From positions 620,001-684,000 of the forward strand of contig NZ_AQUO01000001.1 of NCBI RefSeq assembly GCF_000371965.1: a stretch of 64,000 bases of DNA, in the 5' to 3' direction. The notes under the pieces are model-generated. The model saw only the letters and a list, made by a program, of their open reading frames with translations. It ran no database searches and was not told the origin of the DNA. Shown one piece after another: positions 31,798 through 41,298 of the stretch; positions within the stretch are counted from its first letter, which is position 1, and every line of letters starts with the position of its first letter. This DNA is from Paracoccus sp. N5. Its GTDB lineage: Bacteria > Pseudomonadota > Alphaproteobacteria > Rhodobacterales > Rhodobacteraceae. Both the position numbers and the translations under genes were made by a program.

Positions 31798-32919
31798 CTA
31801 TTTCAGCCCCTTGAATTCGCGTTCCAGCAGCGCGTCGGGAATGTCGATCCAGTCCCAGTTTTCGCCATCCCAGCGGCAGACACCATGTTTCAGGTCGAAA
31901 TACATCAGGATGTCGCCGACGCTTTGAATGCATAGCGGATTGGGGACGTTTCTGTTGATTTCGGGCGAATTCAGTCGCGGCTTGAGGCGGGTCAGCACAT
32001 GGCCGTCGAATTCGAACAGCCCGAAATCCGAAGCGATGATGAAACGGTCCCGGAAGCGGTCGATTGAAACGAGATTTTCTGTCACCTGCCCGGCATGGGG
32101 AACCGGGTTGAAGCCGGTTTCGGCGCTGCCGAACAGGATCGCGCCTTCCGAGCCGGTCAGCCAGACGCGGCTCGGGCTTTCGACATGGATCGCCATGAGC
32201 GACTTTACCGCGCTGCCGTCGACGTCGAGGCGGGTCAGGCGCCCATCGGCATAGCGCAGGAGGAGGGGTTTGAGGACAGGTTCCGCGCCGCCTGATTTTT
32301 GTTGTCGTAGTTCTCGCATCAAACTCTGATACAATGGGAAGTCGTTCGCGGCTCTTGCGGCGTTCAATTTGTCCTGGAGTGCCTGATCCTTCTTATATCC
32401 CTCGACAATCAACGGCGGTGTGACCGTTCCGCAAAACCACATGCTGTCCTGCCCGCCTGCTGCGGCGGCCAGGATCGATTGCCGCGCGGAATCATCACCG
32501 ACCGGCTCTAGCTTTCGCCAGTCGCCATCGTCCCTGCGATAGATCTGCCCACCAAATCCGAAGGCCCAGTTCGTGTCTCCGCCGTCGGCCAGGCCACTGA
32601 GTTGGCCGTAGCCCACCGCATCGGCACTGTAGAGACCCGCGCCTTCGATCCGGTCCTATTCGATTTCCTGCGGGGTCAGCAGATAGACGTCGCCCTCATC
32701 AGACATAAGCGTGTAGATCGGGTCCGACGCGTTTTCGCCGATGATCCCGGCAATCTTGCGAGTCACCTCAGTGCGCGACCAGGGCTGCGGAAAGCGCCCG
32801 TCATAGGTCAGCACGATCGAGAACGGATCTTCCGGGTCCCCTTCGTCGAAAGAGACACAGAACCGATCGGGCGTCAGCGCGAAGGCGGCATTGAGGCGAA
32901 GAAATTCGTGCGGTTTCAT
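31798..32919 (-). pseudogene. Immunity-like beta-propeller gene interrupted by an in-frame amber codon
   Basis: Two open frames are in the same phase: 87 residues from ATG at 32919 (MKPHEFLRLNAAFALTPDRF) ending DVYLLTPQEIE, and 272 residues to 31798. They are separated only by TAG at 32656-32658. The sequence after the stop continues DRIEGAGLYSADAVGYGQLS without a start codon or ribosome site, so they read as one 373-residue protein. The second part has propeller-like repeats (WAFGFGGQIYRRDDGDW, SRVWLTGSEGAILFG, CRWDGENWDWIDI). It follows a GAD-like immunity gene and precedes a PAAR-like fragment. Readthrough or a nonsense mutation are both possible. Confidence 0.65.
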
Positions 32920-32950
32920 TTAGGATTTTGCGTCAGTAGAGGCCGCGAGA

Positions 32951-33700
32951 TCAACGTGCGTTTTCGATCGGATAGACTTCGCTAATCAATTCCTGCTGTC
33001 CGTCAACCTCGATCGAGCGCGTGACTGTCACCGTGGCTGGCAATTCGGCAAAGACCTCTTGCAAGGTTACCAGGTCAAAACTGCTGGCGAGTTCTTCAAC
33101 CACGTCAGGACGCCGCCTGTAAATTTCGCCCGGTGAAAGAGCGCCATGGTAGCGCCGAAGACTTAGAACCATGGAAGCATCATCATCCCCCAATTGGAAC
33201 TCCTGGCTCTCTCGCGATGCTCTGCCGAAGAGAATCGACCAGATGTCCTCGGGGATCGAGCGCGCCGCCAGAAATTCCTCGACGGCGTTCGGTGGCATCT
33301 GAATGCCCGCCATGTCGTAGATTTCCGCCAGATCGTGGGGAACAGGCTCTGTTTCCCTTCGGCTGGACGCGTCGTCCAGATAGGAAAAGGGCAGAAGTAA
33401 GCTCCATAGCCGGCCATCGATCTCCCAAAGATCGACCTGTCCAGTGCTGCTGTAGCCGAAGGCCGTCAGCCGTCCCCTCAGATGCGGAACATTCGCAAGC
33501 ATCCGGTCAAGCGTAGCGTCGAACAGGTCGGGAGTGCATAGCCAATAATTTCCGTCTGCATAACTTCCTACTCCATAGTCACGCCAAAACTCTACCAGGC
33601 TCTCTGGAACCCTGCTTTGGCCTTGCAGTGCCTGAGCCTCGGTGACCTGCCGCGCATCACTTGGAGGGCCATAGGCGGCAAGGAACTCTGAAGGGGACAT
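32951..33700 (-). CDS. GAD-like immunity protein, Tdi type
   Basis: The 249-residue protein starts at MSPSEFLAAYGPPSDARQVT with AGGAGAA upstream, 9 bases after the effector stop. Residues 1-95 form a GAD-like domain (LVEFWRDYGVGSYADGNYWL), and the C-terminal half has a DUF1851-like character. In Agrobacterium, Tdi immunity proteins with this domain neutralise Tde DNase effectors; here the preceding gene ends in the same kind of toxin domain. The protein therefore probably protects the producer from its own effector. Strong by context and fold family, not tested. Confidence 0.8.
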   Translation of the reverse strand: MSPSEFLAAYGPPSDARQVTEAQALQGQSRVPESLVEFWRDYGVGSYADGNYWLCTPDLFDATLDRMLANVPHLRGRLTAFGYSSTGQVDLWEIDGRLWSLLLPFSYLDDASSRRETEPVPHDLAEIYDMAGIQMPPNAVEEFLAARSIPEDIWSILFGRASRESQEFQLGDDDASMVLSLRRYHGALSPGEIYRRRPDVVEELASSFDLVTLQEVFAELPATVTVTRSIEVDGQQELISEVYPIENAR

Positions 33701-33709
33701 TCCGTTCTC

Positions 33710-35200
33710 CTATATCGCGACAAGCTGCGTCTGCATGCGCGGGCACCCGCGCTGACACTGGTCGATAGCATAAGTATTCAATTGAGAGGCTTTTCCGCCA
33801 GGCCCCCACTGCCTTCCAATGGAACGGTTTTCACTTCTTCCGCCTAGACCCGAAAAGATCAGAGGATTCCCGCCCGCCACCATGTCAAGGGTATGAATAG
33901 CGTCAAGCTTCTTTGCTGCCGTCATCGTCTGCATCATAGCCTCTTGCGCAGAAAGATTTGGATTGAAACGCCGAAGAGCGTTTGCGCGCCGGATAAGAAG
34001 ATTGTTGCGCTCAATTGCTCTTTGCCTTTCTCCTATAGGCCTGTTTATCGGATATCGTGCTATGTCTGACGCCGCTTGGCAGGGATTCTTTGCATTGAGC
34101 ACAGTCTGCTGCAAGGCGAGTTGTCGCTGCATTTCTTCCCTCGTGCCATTAATCGCAGTCGTGAAACTCAATGTCAGCGGATAGCATAGTTGCCTGTCAA
34201 CGCGGACATTGTCAGGAAGGGGCGCCAGTTGAGGAAGGCGGTCGATGTCCGTGCTCGGATCTAGGTCGGGCCGGTCTCGCATTTCCTCTCGAAACCATTC
34301 TTCCAGATCGGGCCGCAATGCGGGATCGGCATTGTAGAGTCGCTGTGCTTCCTCTGCGGTCATGCGGCGAAAAGGATCGGGTGAGCGAAGATCATGAAAC
34401 CAGTCAGGAAGCGTCCCGTCGCCCATCTCGGTGGGCCAAAGCGCCCCTACGACCGCGCCGAAGCGCGCTCCCCATTTTCCCCAGCGAAGCAGGCGAGGGC
34501 CAAGTCCTTCGGGAGTCGGCAACGTGGGCGGTGGGCGGCGCCATTGAGGCACATCGGGGTAAATGACTGTTCCCGGGCCGCGCGGTATTGATGGTGCCGG
34601 TTTGGGAAAACCGGCTGGAGTGGTTTGTGGCACTGCGCTCATCGCGGTTGAAGCACCGCCACCCGTCGCCCCTTTGGGAAGATATTGCGCCCAGTTCCCC
34701 GACGCATCCGCCAGTTTGATCGACCCCGGCAGCGGATCGTCGTCCTTTGGCGCCGCGAATGTGCGCGTATCCCTGACGAACTGCGCCTCGCCGACCGTAT
34801 TGCGGTTGTTCATGTGGCAGCGGTCGAGGTGGCGGATGACGTGGCTGCCCTCGGCGCGGACCTGGGCGGCATGGGTGATCGGCTCGCTGATGCCGCCGAC
34901 GGTGCCGGACTTGATGCCCTTGCCCACGCCCGGCTCATCGCCGTGGACGTGGCTGGTATGCGACCGCATCACCATCGCCTTCTGCCCCGTGAAGCGGACC
35001 GATTGCGTGTAGTTTTCGTCATGGCCGCAGAAATCCGCCACCGGATAGGGCACCGGCAACGAGGGCGAGCGGCAGATATCCGGCGCCAGCGAGATGATCC
35101 GGGCCTCGTCGGTGTCGCGCAGGCCCTCGCACGGCGTGCTGGTGGTCCAGGGGGCGGGATAGCCCGGCTCGCCGATATAGCCGTCCTTCGGGATGCTCAT
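33710..35200 (-). CDS. Type VI secretion effector: PAAR-like DUF4150 domain with C-terminal Ntox15 (Tde-type) DNase
   Basis: This 496-residue protein starts at MSIPKDGYIGEPGYPAPWTT, whose ATG overlaps the preceding stop. Residues about 45-150 are the DUF4150/PAAR-like domain (TGQKAMVMRSHTSHVHGDEP), which caps the VgrG spike. A Pro-rich linker (residues about 175-235) leads to a C-terminal toxin domain with AIHTLDMVAGGNP, GLGGRSENRSIGRQW. His436 and Asp439 give the HxxD motif of Ntox15 nucleases such as Agrobacterium Tde1. It would be delivered into rival cells to degrade DNA. Delivery needs a T6SS encoded elsewhere. Domain calls are from motif recognition. Confidence 0.8.
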   Translation of the reverse strand: MSIPKDGYIGEPGYPAPWTTSTPCEGLRDTDEARIISLAPDICRSPSLPVPYPVADFCGHDENYTQSVRFTGQKAMVMRSHTSHVHGDEPGVGKGIKSGTVGGISEPITHAAQVRAEGSHVIRHLDRCHMNNRNTVGEAQFVRDTRTFAAPKDDDPLPGSIKLADASGNWAQYLPKGATGGGASTAMSAVPQTTPAGFPKPAPSIPRGPGTVIYPDVPQWRRPPPTLPTPEGLGPRLLRWGKWGARFGAVVGALWPTEMGDGTLPDWFHDLRSPDPFRRMTAEEAQRLYNADPALRPDLEEWFREEMRDRPDLDPSTDIDRLPQLAPLPDNVRVDRQLCYPLTLSFTTAINGTREEMQRQLALQQTVLNAKNPCQAASDIARYPINRPIGERQRAIERNNLLIRRANALRRFNPNLSAQEAMMQTMTAAKKLDAIHTLDMVAGGNPLIFSGLGGRSENRSIGRQWGPGGKASQLNTYAIDQCQRGCPRMQTQLVAI

Positions 35201-36237
35201 GCCGCGGCCTCCGCGCCCGTCAGCCATCGCCAGGCCAGGTGCAGTTTCACGCCCAGGGCCTCGGGCAAGGGGAAGCGGGCACGCCAGGTCAACAGGATCA
35301 GCGCCTCCTGCCGCCAGTCGAACTGCACGCCGTCGAGGTTCAGCGGGGTCCATGCGCCGTCATCGACCCGGACCGCGAAGCCCAGCCCGGGCAGGCGCCC
35401 GGTCGCCTGCGAATGCTCGGGATGCAGGTTGGTCAGCCGATAGCCCTCATCCCCCTTCAGCCAGGGTTGGACGACCTGGTCCTCGGGGGCGCATTGCCAG
35501 AACTGGGGATTGAAGTCCTGGGGCAGGAGTGGATGCCGGTCGGACAGCCAAGCCTCGTCATAGGTTCCGGCATGGCGATGGCGCTGCCGCCAGAAGGGCG
35601 GAACCGGCCCAAGGCCCACCGGAGATGCCGCTGGCGTCATGTCGGAACCGGCAGAGATCTGCGGCGCGGGAACCGGCCGGTTCCGCCAGGCCTCGCGCGG
35701 TCCGATGCGACCGCAGCCGATGGGGTTGTCAGGATCGCGCTCGGCATCGACGAAGGCACCCCGTCCTCCGGCCGCCAGGCGCCAATCCATCGGCACGGAC
35801 TCGGCAGGCTCAGCCTCACCCAGGGACCAGTCGATGATCTCCTCATCGCGGCGCAACGGCCATCGCGCCCGCCGGATCACCGGCTGCCATTGCCGCGGCC
35901 CGCTGACCTGCAGCGTCTTGCGCATCGGCCCGACCTCGATCCCGCATGGCCATTGCCGCCGGGGGCCGTCCAGCGCATGGCTGGCCCCCAGGAAGGTGAC
36001 ATCCGTGCCGGGCTTTTCGGGCACGAGGTCGCCCTGGTGCAACATCGGCGTCAGATGCGGATCGCCCTCATAGGTGTCCTGCCATTGCAGCGGCATCTGC
36101 TGGTCGCGCCAGCGCGCCGGGCCGTCCTGGACATGCTCGAATGTGCCGCGCAGCGTGACGACGCAGTCCAGCTCGCCGTTCTGGTCGAACTGCCGGAAGG
36201 CCAGGCCCGGCAGAGGAGTCGGGTTCACCAGTTCCAT
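35197..36237 (-). CDS. DUF2169 family T6SS adaptor
   Basis: The 346-residue protein starts at MELVNPTPLPGLAFRQFDQN, its ATG overlapping the vgrG stop by one base, and its own stop overlaps the effector start by four. DUF2169 proteins are regularly encoded between VgrG and PAAR-like effectors and are thought to help load the effector onto VgrG. Visible features include Trp- and Pro-rich beta segments (PRRQWPCGIEVGPMRKTLQV, WLSDRHPLLPQDF). No signal peptide or membrane segment. The strictly overlapping order supports a single delivery cassette. Confidence 0.85.
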   Translation of the reverse strand: MELVNPTPLPGLAFRQFDQNGELDCVVTLRGTFEHVQDGPARWRDQQMPLQWQDTYEGDPHLTPMLHQGDLVPEKPGTDVTFLGASHALDGPRRQWPCGIEVGPMRKTLQVSGPRQWQPVIRRARWPLRRDEEIIDWSLGEAEPAESVPMDWRLAAGGRGAFVDAERDPDNPIGCGRIGPREAWRNRPVPAPQISAGSDMTPAASPVGLGPVPPFWRQRHRHAGTYDEAWLSDRHPLLPQDFNPQFWQCAPEDQVVQPWLKGDEGYRLTNLHPEHSQATGRLPGLGFAVRVDDGAWTPLNLDGVQFDWRQEALILLTWRARFPLPEALGVKLHLAWRWLTGAEAAA

Positions 36238-38444
36238 CAGTTCATGTCGATCGGCTTGCCGCGCATCTGGAAATGATCGGTCGCGACGAAATTGAAGGTC
36301 TTTCCGAGGATGATCACCTCGCCGTTTGACTTCATGATGAACTTGCTGTCGCCGCATTCGATCACGAATTCCTCGCCCACCGCGATCTTCTTGTATTTGC
36401 CGACGCTTTCCAGCGAGGTCGCGCCAACGTTCGTGACCTTGGACATCCCAATCTGCTCGGCCCGCGCGATGCCGATGGTGTCGGACTTGAAGCTGCCCAC
36501 GATGGTGTTCATCACCCCCGGCAGCGGGAAGAGCCCGCCCGCCGCCTCGCCCACGCCGCTGCCGGCATCGCCCAAGGCACGGCCGGCATCGGGGCGGTCG
36601 CTCTCGCCGCCGACCAGGCGGCCCCGGCTGCCGAGCCCGCCGGCGCCGAGGAAGCCGAGCCCCGAGGAGGCGACCGTCCCGGCAAAGAGATCGAGCCCGG
36701 GCCCGCCACCGCCCGCGACCTCGCCCGCCTGCTTCAGCAGCCCGGCGGTATGGCCCGCCAGCCCGCTGACCGCGGCCATCAGGGCGAAGGCCGAAGTGCC
36801 GGTGCCGCCCACCACGGTATTCATCGACCCGCCGATCTCGTGCTTCTGGTTGCCGCCGACCTCGACCGCGCGGTTCTTGCCGACAGCGGCGATCTCGTGC
36901 CGGTCCACCCGCTTGATGCGATCGTTCAGCACCCGTGTCGTCTGGTCCTTCTGGGCGTGAAAGAACATGTTCTGGATGCCGTTCTGGTCCTCGAAGGCGA
37001 TCTCGTTGAAGCCATTGCCTTTATGTGTCTTGGAGCGCCAGACGGCCTTTGTCTTATGCTCCGGCAATGGATAGGGCGCGTCGTTCTTCCCATTGAACAC
37101 ATTCCCCGTGACGATCGGCTTGTCTGGATCGCCCTCGAGGAACTCGACCACCACCTCCATGCCGATCCTGGGGATCACCATGCCGCCCCAGCCCGCGCCG
37201 GCCCAGTTCTGCGACACCCGGCAGCGCATCGAGAACGCCCCCGCCAGGTCCCAGTGGAACCGCACCAGGATGCGCCCGAACTCATCGCAGTCGATCTCGC
37301 CCTCGCCGACCACCATCGCCGTCTGCGGCCCGTGCACCACGGGGACCGCCGTCCGCCGTGGCGGCGCCATCGGCGCGGTGTCCGGCATCAGGGCATAGCT
37401 GCCGGTGAACGCATAGCCGTCGCTGCCCTGGCCGCCGGACCCATAGGCCTCGGACACGAAATGATGCGAGGCCGACAGGCACAGATAGGTCTCGCCCGTC
37501 CCCGGCACCGGGTCGCCCGAGAGCGTCACCCGCTTGCCCGCCCGCAGCGAGGCGCAGTCGCCCACCGCCCGGTTGCGCCGATCCGCCCCGCGCTCCTGCG
37601 CGGTGCGCAGCCCGGCGACGATCTTGCCCAGATCCTGCGCCGGGTAGTCGCCGGGGTAGTCGAAGCTCTCAATCTGGCCTTGCGCATGGGCGGCATCGCC
37701 GAGCCGGTCGGCCTCCATCGCCTGGTCGGGCTTCTTGAAATTGTAGTCGGTCAGCCGCACCCGGCCGGTGGTCAGGTTGCGCTCGGGCGCCCAGTCCCAG
37801 AAATGCTCGCCTTCCGCCTGGTGGTGGCCGTCGTAGGACTTGTAGGGTCGGGCGCCGATGGTCTCATGCGCCAGCACGTCGTCGGTCAGCACCAAGGTGT
37901 GCGAGCCCATCGCGTGGCGGAAATGGAAGCTGATGCCGTGCCGCTCCATCTGCCGGCGGGCGAAATCCATGTCGGATTCGCGGTATTGCACGGTGTATTC
38001 CAGCACCGGGTAGTCCTCGGACAGCTGGAACTCGACCGCCGGATCGCCGAGCTGGGCATAGTCCGAGAGCAGTTCCTGCAGGATCTGGGTGACGGTCCTG
38101 TCGTGGAAGATGCGCTGGTTGCGGCGGCGGCTCGCGAGCCAGAACCAGGGCCGCAGGGTCAGGTCGTAGCGATGCCCGTTCTCGCCCACGCCGGCCCAGC
38201 GGGCTTGCGTGACGATGCCGTCGAAGGCTTGCGTGCCGTCGCGGGTCTCGATCTCGACGGTGGCATGGGTGCCGATGAGGGCATCGAAATCGAGGTCGGA
38301 GCGCGTGGCCAGCGCCTCGACGCGGTATTCGAAGAGGTCGTTCAGGTGGTCGGTGCCGTCGAAGCGCAGAAGCGCCAGCGTGTCGGGGCCAAGCGCGGTC
38401 GTCAGCCGACCCAGACGCTCGGACTGGCGCAGGGGGGCATTCAT
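36237..38444 (-). CDS. vgrG: T6SS spike protein VgrG
   Basis: The 735-residue protein starts at MNAPLRQSERLGRLTTALGP with GGAGG 9 bases upstream. Residues about 10-380 are the gp27-like part (EYTVQYRESDMDFARRQMER), and 385-480 the gp5 OB-fold (GRILVRFHWDLAGAFSMRCR, GDPDKPIVTGNVFN). The gp5-type beta-helix follows (NGFNEIAFEDQNGIQNMFFH, RIKRVDRHEIAAVGKNRAVE). Residues about 560-650 are a Gly/Ala-rich insert, and the end is a beta-rich stretch (FVIECGDSKFIMKSNGEVII). It forms the tip of the injected tube. No other T6SS structural gene is in the window, so it is an orphan island VgrG. Confidence 0.93.
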   Translation of the reverse strand: MNAPLRQSERLGRLTTALGPDTLALLRFDGTDHLNDLFEYRVEALATRSDLDFDALIGTHATVEIETRDGTQAFDGIVTQARWAGVGENGHRYDLTLRPWFWLASRRRNQRIFHDRTVTQILQELLSDYAQLGDPAVEFQLSEDYPVLEYTVQYRESDMDFARRQMERHGISFHFRHAMGSHTLVLTDDVLAHETIGARPYKSYDGHHQAEGEHFWDWAPERNLTTGRVRLTDYNFKKPDQAMEADRLGDAAHAQGQIESFDYPGDYPAQDLGKIVAGLRTAQERGADRRNRAVGDCASLRAGKRVTLSGDPVPGTGETYLCLSASHHFVSEAYGSGGQGSDGYAFTGSYALMPDTAPMAPPRRTAVPVVHGPQTAMVVGEGEIDCDEFGRILVRFHWDLAGAFSMRCRVSQNWAGAGWGGMVIPRIGMEVVVEFLEGDPDKPIVTGNVFNGKNDAPYPLPEHKTKAVWRSKTHKGNGFNEIAFEDQNGIQNMFFHAQKDQTTRVLNDRIKRVDRHEIAAVGKNRAVEVGGNQKHEIGGSMNTVVGGTGTSAFALMAAVSGLAGHTAGLLKQAGEVAGGGGPGLDLFAGTVASSGLGFLGAGGLGSRGRLVGGESDRPDAGRALGDAGSGVGEAAGGLFPLPGVMNTIVGSFKSDTIGIARAEQIGMSKVTNVGATSLESVGKYKKIAVGEEFVIECGDSKFIMKSNGEVIILGKTFNFVATDHFQMRGKPIDMN

Positions 38445-38519
38445 GAAAAAGGCCTCCGCAGAAATAGGTAAAGCAAAACTGCGGGGAGTATGCCTAACGG
38501 AATGCGACATGCCAAGCGT

Positions 38520-40043
38520 GTGTAAGGCGGCCAGAAGCGGTCGGGCGCGCTTTCAAGGTCGCCAACGAACAGCGCGGGATCGGCGGCCATCTGCCGCTGG
38601 TTCCCCCTTCGCGGGAGACCGTGAGAAAAGAGATCGCGCTGATCGATCCTCTCGGTGCAACGCTCGCACGCATCGGCCCTGGTGCCGCCCGGACGAAGTT
38701 CAGGCCGGCAGGGGCTGGCATCGAGGTAACCCGGGCCGGCGAGCGGGTCGAAATCGACGAGATTTCCCTCGACCTCTTCACCATTCCGGAGATGCGCATG
38801 TTCATCGACGGAATCCCTGCGGCGCTGCGCAGGCGGCTCGGCCTCGAGAAGAAGTCTGTTCGATGGACCGTCACCGTGGCCATCGACGTCCGGACGCGTT
38901 GCATCCTGGGCATCGCAATCAGCCGGACGCCCAATCACCGCGCTGCGCGGCAGGTGCTGCAGATGACCATGGTGAACAAGGGTCGATGGGCCTGTGCCGC
39001 GACTGCCATGACCCTTGGGACATGGCCTGCCCCCCGGAACTGATCGTCTCGGATGGTGGATCCGCCTTTATCGCGCCCGAGTTCAAGATGGCCTGCGCCG
39101 ACCTCGGCATCGCCACCGAGATCGCTGTCGAGGACTGCCCGAGCTTCGGGCCTTCATCGAGCGAATCTTCGGAACCCTCAACCTGCGCCTGCTTCCGCTG
39201 CTGAGCGGCCGGACCTTCGGTGATGTGGTTGAAAAGGGCGAGGCGGATCCGCAGTCGCTCGCCGCCCTGACCTTCGACGATCTGGCCGTCTGCCTGACCA
39301 GATGGATCGTCGACGCCTATCACAACACCCCCCACTCGGGCCTGGGCGGCAAGACACCCCGGCAGGTTTGGCAGGAACTCGTGGCCCGGGACGGGGTAGC
39401 GCCTTCCCCCGACAACCAGCGCTGGCGGATGGTATTCGGAGAACGCCTGATCCGCACGCTCGACAAACGCGGCATCGTGGTTCTGGGGGTGCGCTATCAC
39501 TGCGAGGCGCTGGCGCTCTGGATGAGCCGCAAAGGTGAACAGAAGCTGCATGTGCGCTGGCATCCCCGCGACCTCGGCGGCATCGAGGTTTACCTCGGCG
39601 ATCCTGGGAGGCGCTGGTCGGAAAAAGCGCCAATATCTGGCTGGATGCCATTCGCAACCTCCGCGCCGCCCATCCGCACCGCAAGACCCTCTACTTCGAC
39701 ATGATCGACGAGGCGATGCAGGCGATCGATGCACGCAACGAGCAGGCCCGGTGGCTGGCCGACCTGTTCGTCGACAAATGGACCGACGAGCGTATCGAAA
39801 AGGCGCGGCAGCGCCTCTTCATCGGTTTCCGCACCACCGCCCGTCCGCAGTCGGGGATGCCGGCGGCTGATGGCCCGGGCCGTTCGATTCCTGCACCTGA
39901 CGACGATGAGGAGGAAGACTGGCTGCCGATCCCAAGCGCCGCCGAGAGGCCTGCCCTGCGCAAGCCCGACATTTCCGCCCGCGCCGCCTCCGCCCCGCCG
40001 GCCGCAATTCCCTCTGACAAAAAACTGGAGCATCGAAGAATGA
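38520..40043 (+). pseudogene. TniA/TnsB-like transposase, frameshifted
   Basis: Fragments in successive frames read KVANEQRGIGGHLPLVPPSR and RKEIALIDPLG (N-terminal), VRWTVTVAIDVRTRCILGIA, then after a shift PPELIVSDGGSAFIAPEFKM, then RAFIERIFGTLNLRLLPLLS and AYHNTPHSGLGGKTPRQVWQ, and finally IDEAMQAIDARNEQARWLAD to the stop at 40043. The D-D-E residues of the rve core are present, but at least four shifts separate the parts. The last codons overlap the tniB start as ATGA, as in intact relatives. Confidence 0.75.
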
Positions 40044-40400
40044 CCATGCGTAGCCCCGCCGACATCACCAAGATCATGAACGCGATCCGGAAGTTCTATA
40101 TCCGGACCGAGCGCGACAATAGTTTCGGCGACCACCTGGACCGCCTGCTTTCCCGCGACGCCGAGGGCAACCCCCTGCCCGTGGCGCAGCGATTTACCAC
40201 GACCCGCGAAACCTGCGGGGTGATGGTGATCGACGAGCCGGGCGGCGGCAAGTCCACCCTCATCGACCGTGCGCTCCGGCGCCATCCGGCGCTGAATGCC
40301 GGACCGGAGGGACAGCAGGCCTGGCTTGCCGGCTCGGTTCCGTCGCCTGCCACGTTCAAGAGCATGATTGGCCATCTTCTGGAGCAGTGGTTATTCTCCG
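40040..40400 (+). pseudogene. TniB/TnsC-like AAA ATPase, 3' deleted
   Basis: From ATG at 40040 the frame reads MTMRSPADITKIMNAIRKFY and later MVIDEPGGGKSTLIDRALRR (Walker A GGGKST), then FKSMIGHLLEQ. Homology stops near 40395, about a third of the way through a normal TniB of 300 residues or more. The sequence switches abruptly to TniQ, implying a deletion that removed the end of tniB and the beginning of tniQ. Confidence 0.75.
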
Positions 40401-41298
40401 ATCCAAGGCCGCCGGGGCCGAGTTTACCACCGGGCCAGAGACGCGGTTCTGTCCGGCCTGTCTGGCCGAGGATGAGGCAGGCGATTATCGACCCGAAGCC
40501 CTGCGCCGCGGGCGGCTCATCTGGCCTGCAACCGGTCCGGGTCGGCCCGGCTCATCATCTGACGCTAATCTCGCGTCGGCTGAACAAATGGGACGATATC
40601 GCACATGAGCTTTCGGTTCTCGTGCCGGAAGACCAAAAGTCGCTGCTGGCCCAGGCGGGAACCGCTCCCGTCCAACAGCCCTCCTCGTTGCAAAACTATG
40701 TCCTTGCCCGCTTGGAGGGCCGATCGGGTCCCGCCTGGGCCGACGGTCAGGGTATTGAACAGGTCGCCCGCGCAACCGAAATGCTCGGCGGAGTGCTGGA
40801 GTTCGGGAAGCAGGCCAAGCCGGCGGAGCTCTTGATGACCGACTGGAATCGGGCCCGCAACAAGGCTTGGTCATATATCAGGCGGGGCGAGGCCGGTGTC
40901 CGATCCGGGCTGGAGATGTGCAACAGAGGGCAGTTGAACGGGGCATGGTCGGTCATCGCAACCGGTTCGCCACCTTCGGCATGCTCTACCGATGGCTTTC
41001 CTCCCCAAAACTCGTCAAGGACCCCGGTCCGATCCGCGAATTGCTGCGCCGGCATATTATCGACACGATGGATGCCAAGCCAGGCGAGGTGCTGTTCGGC
41101 GAAGCAGTGGCCATTCCGAAATGGAGCAGCATCTCCTCCATCGCGGAATCTGGTGGCGTGCATCCACTCATCCTGAGGGACGTGCTGATCGCGAAGCAGG
41201 TCATTCCGCCCAAGGCGAAAGACCAGCCCTGTTCGGCCACCATCGTGGATTTTCAGATCGGGCACATCCGCGGGCTGATGGCGACAATCCCGGGCTAA
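40387..41298 (+). pseudogene. TniQ family target-selection protein, frameshifted
   Basis: The first part reads ETRFCPACLAEDEAGD (TniQ zinc-binding region). A second frame gives EFGKQAKPAELLMTDWNRAR, and a third from about 40960 gives TFGMLYRWLSSPKLVKDPGP and LFGEAVAIPKWSSISSIAES to the stop at 41298. TniQ proteins direct Tn7-like transposition to its target. This copy has at least two shifts and a missing N-terminal segment. Confidence 0.7.

Larger units (their letters stand above)
31623..35047. repeat. Direct repeat pair of DUF4150 coding sequence (31623-31784 and 34886-35047)
   Basis: About 160 bases at each end of this interval are closely similar and in the same orientation, sharing runs such as GCCGACGGTGCCGGACTTGA and ATGCGACCGCATCACCATCG. 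Both encode the PAAR-like DUF4150 core. The coordinates give the whole span, from the start of copy A to the end of copy B. The repeat could recombine to swap or delete the immunity genes and toxin in between. Confidence 0.8.
38520..41298 (+). mobile_element. Degenerate Tn7/Tn5053-like transposon (tniA-tniB-tniQ)
   Basis: Three adjacent transposition genes in the normal order are all damaged: an rve-type transposase with several frameshifts, a TniB/TnsC-like ATPase cut short, and a TniQ with a missing N-terminus and internal frameshifts. The element abuts the vgrG leader at about 38520 and ends near the TniQ stop at 41298. I could not identify terminal repeats. It must be immobile unless complemented. 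Confidence 0.75.

Noticed and set aside
31388..31933. Single 181-codon minus-strand gene
   Set aside because: It is a chance in-frame join of antisense-phase sequence, a PAAR-like fragment and an IS110 fragment, annotated separately.
36750..38471. Plus-strand open frame of 573 codons opposite vgrG
   Set aside because: Antisense to VgrG with its typical motifs; composition is that of a shadow frame.
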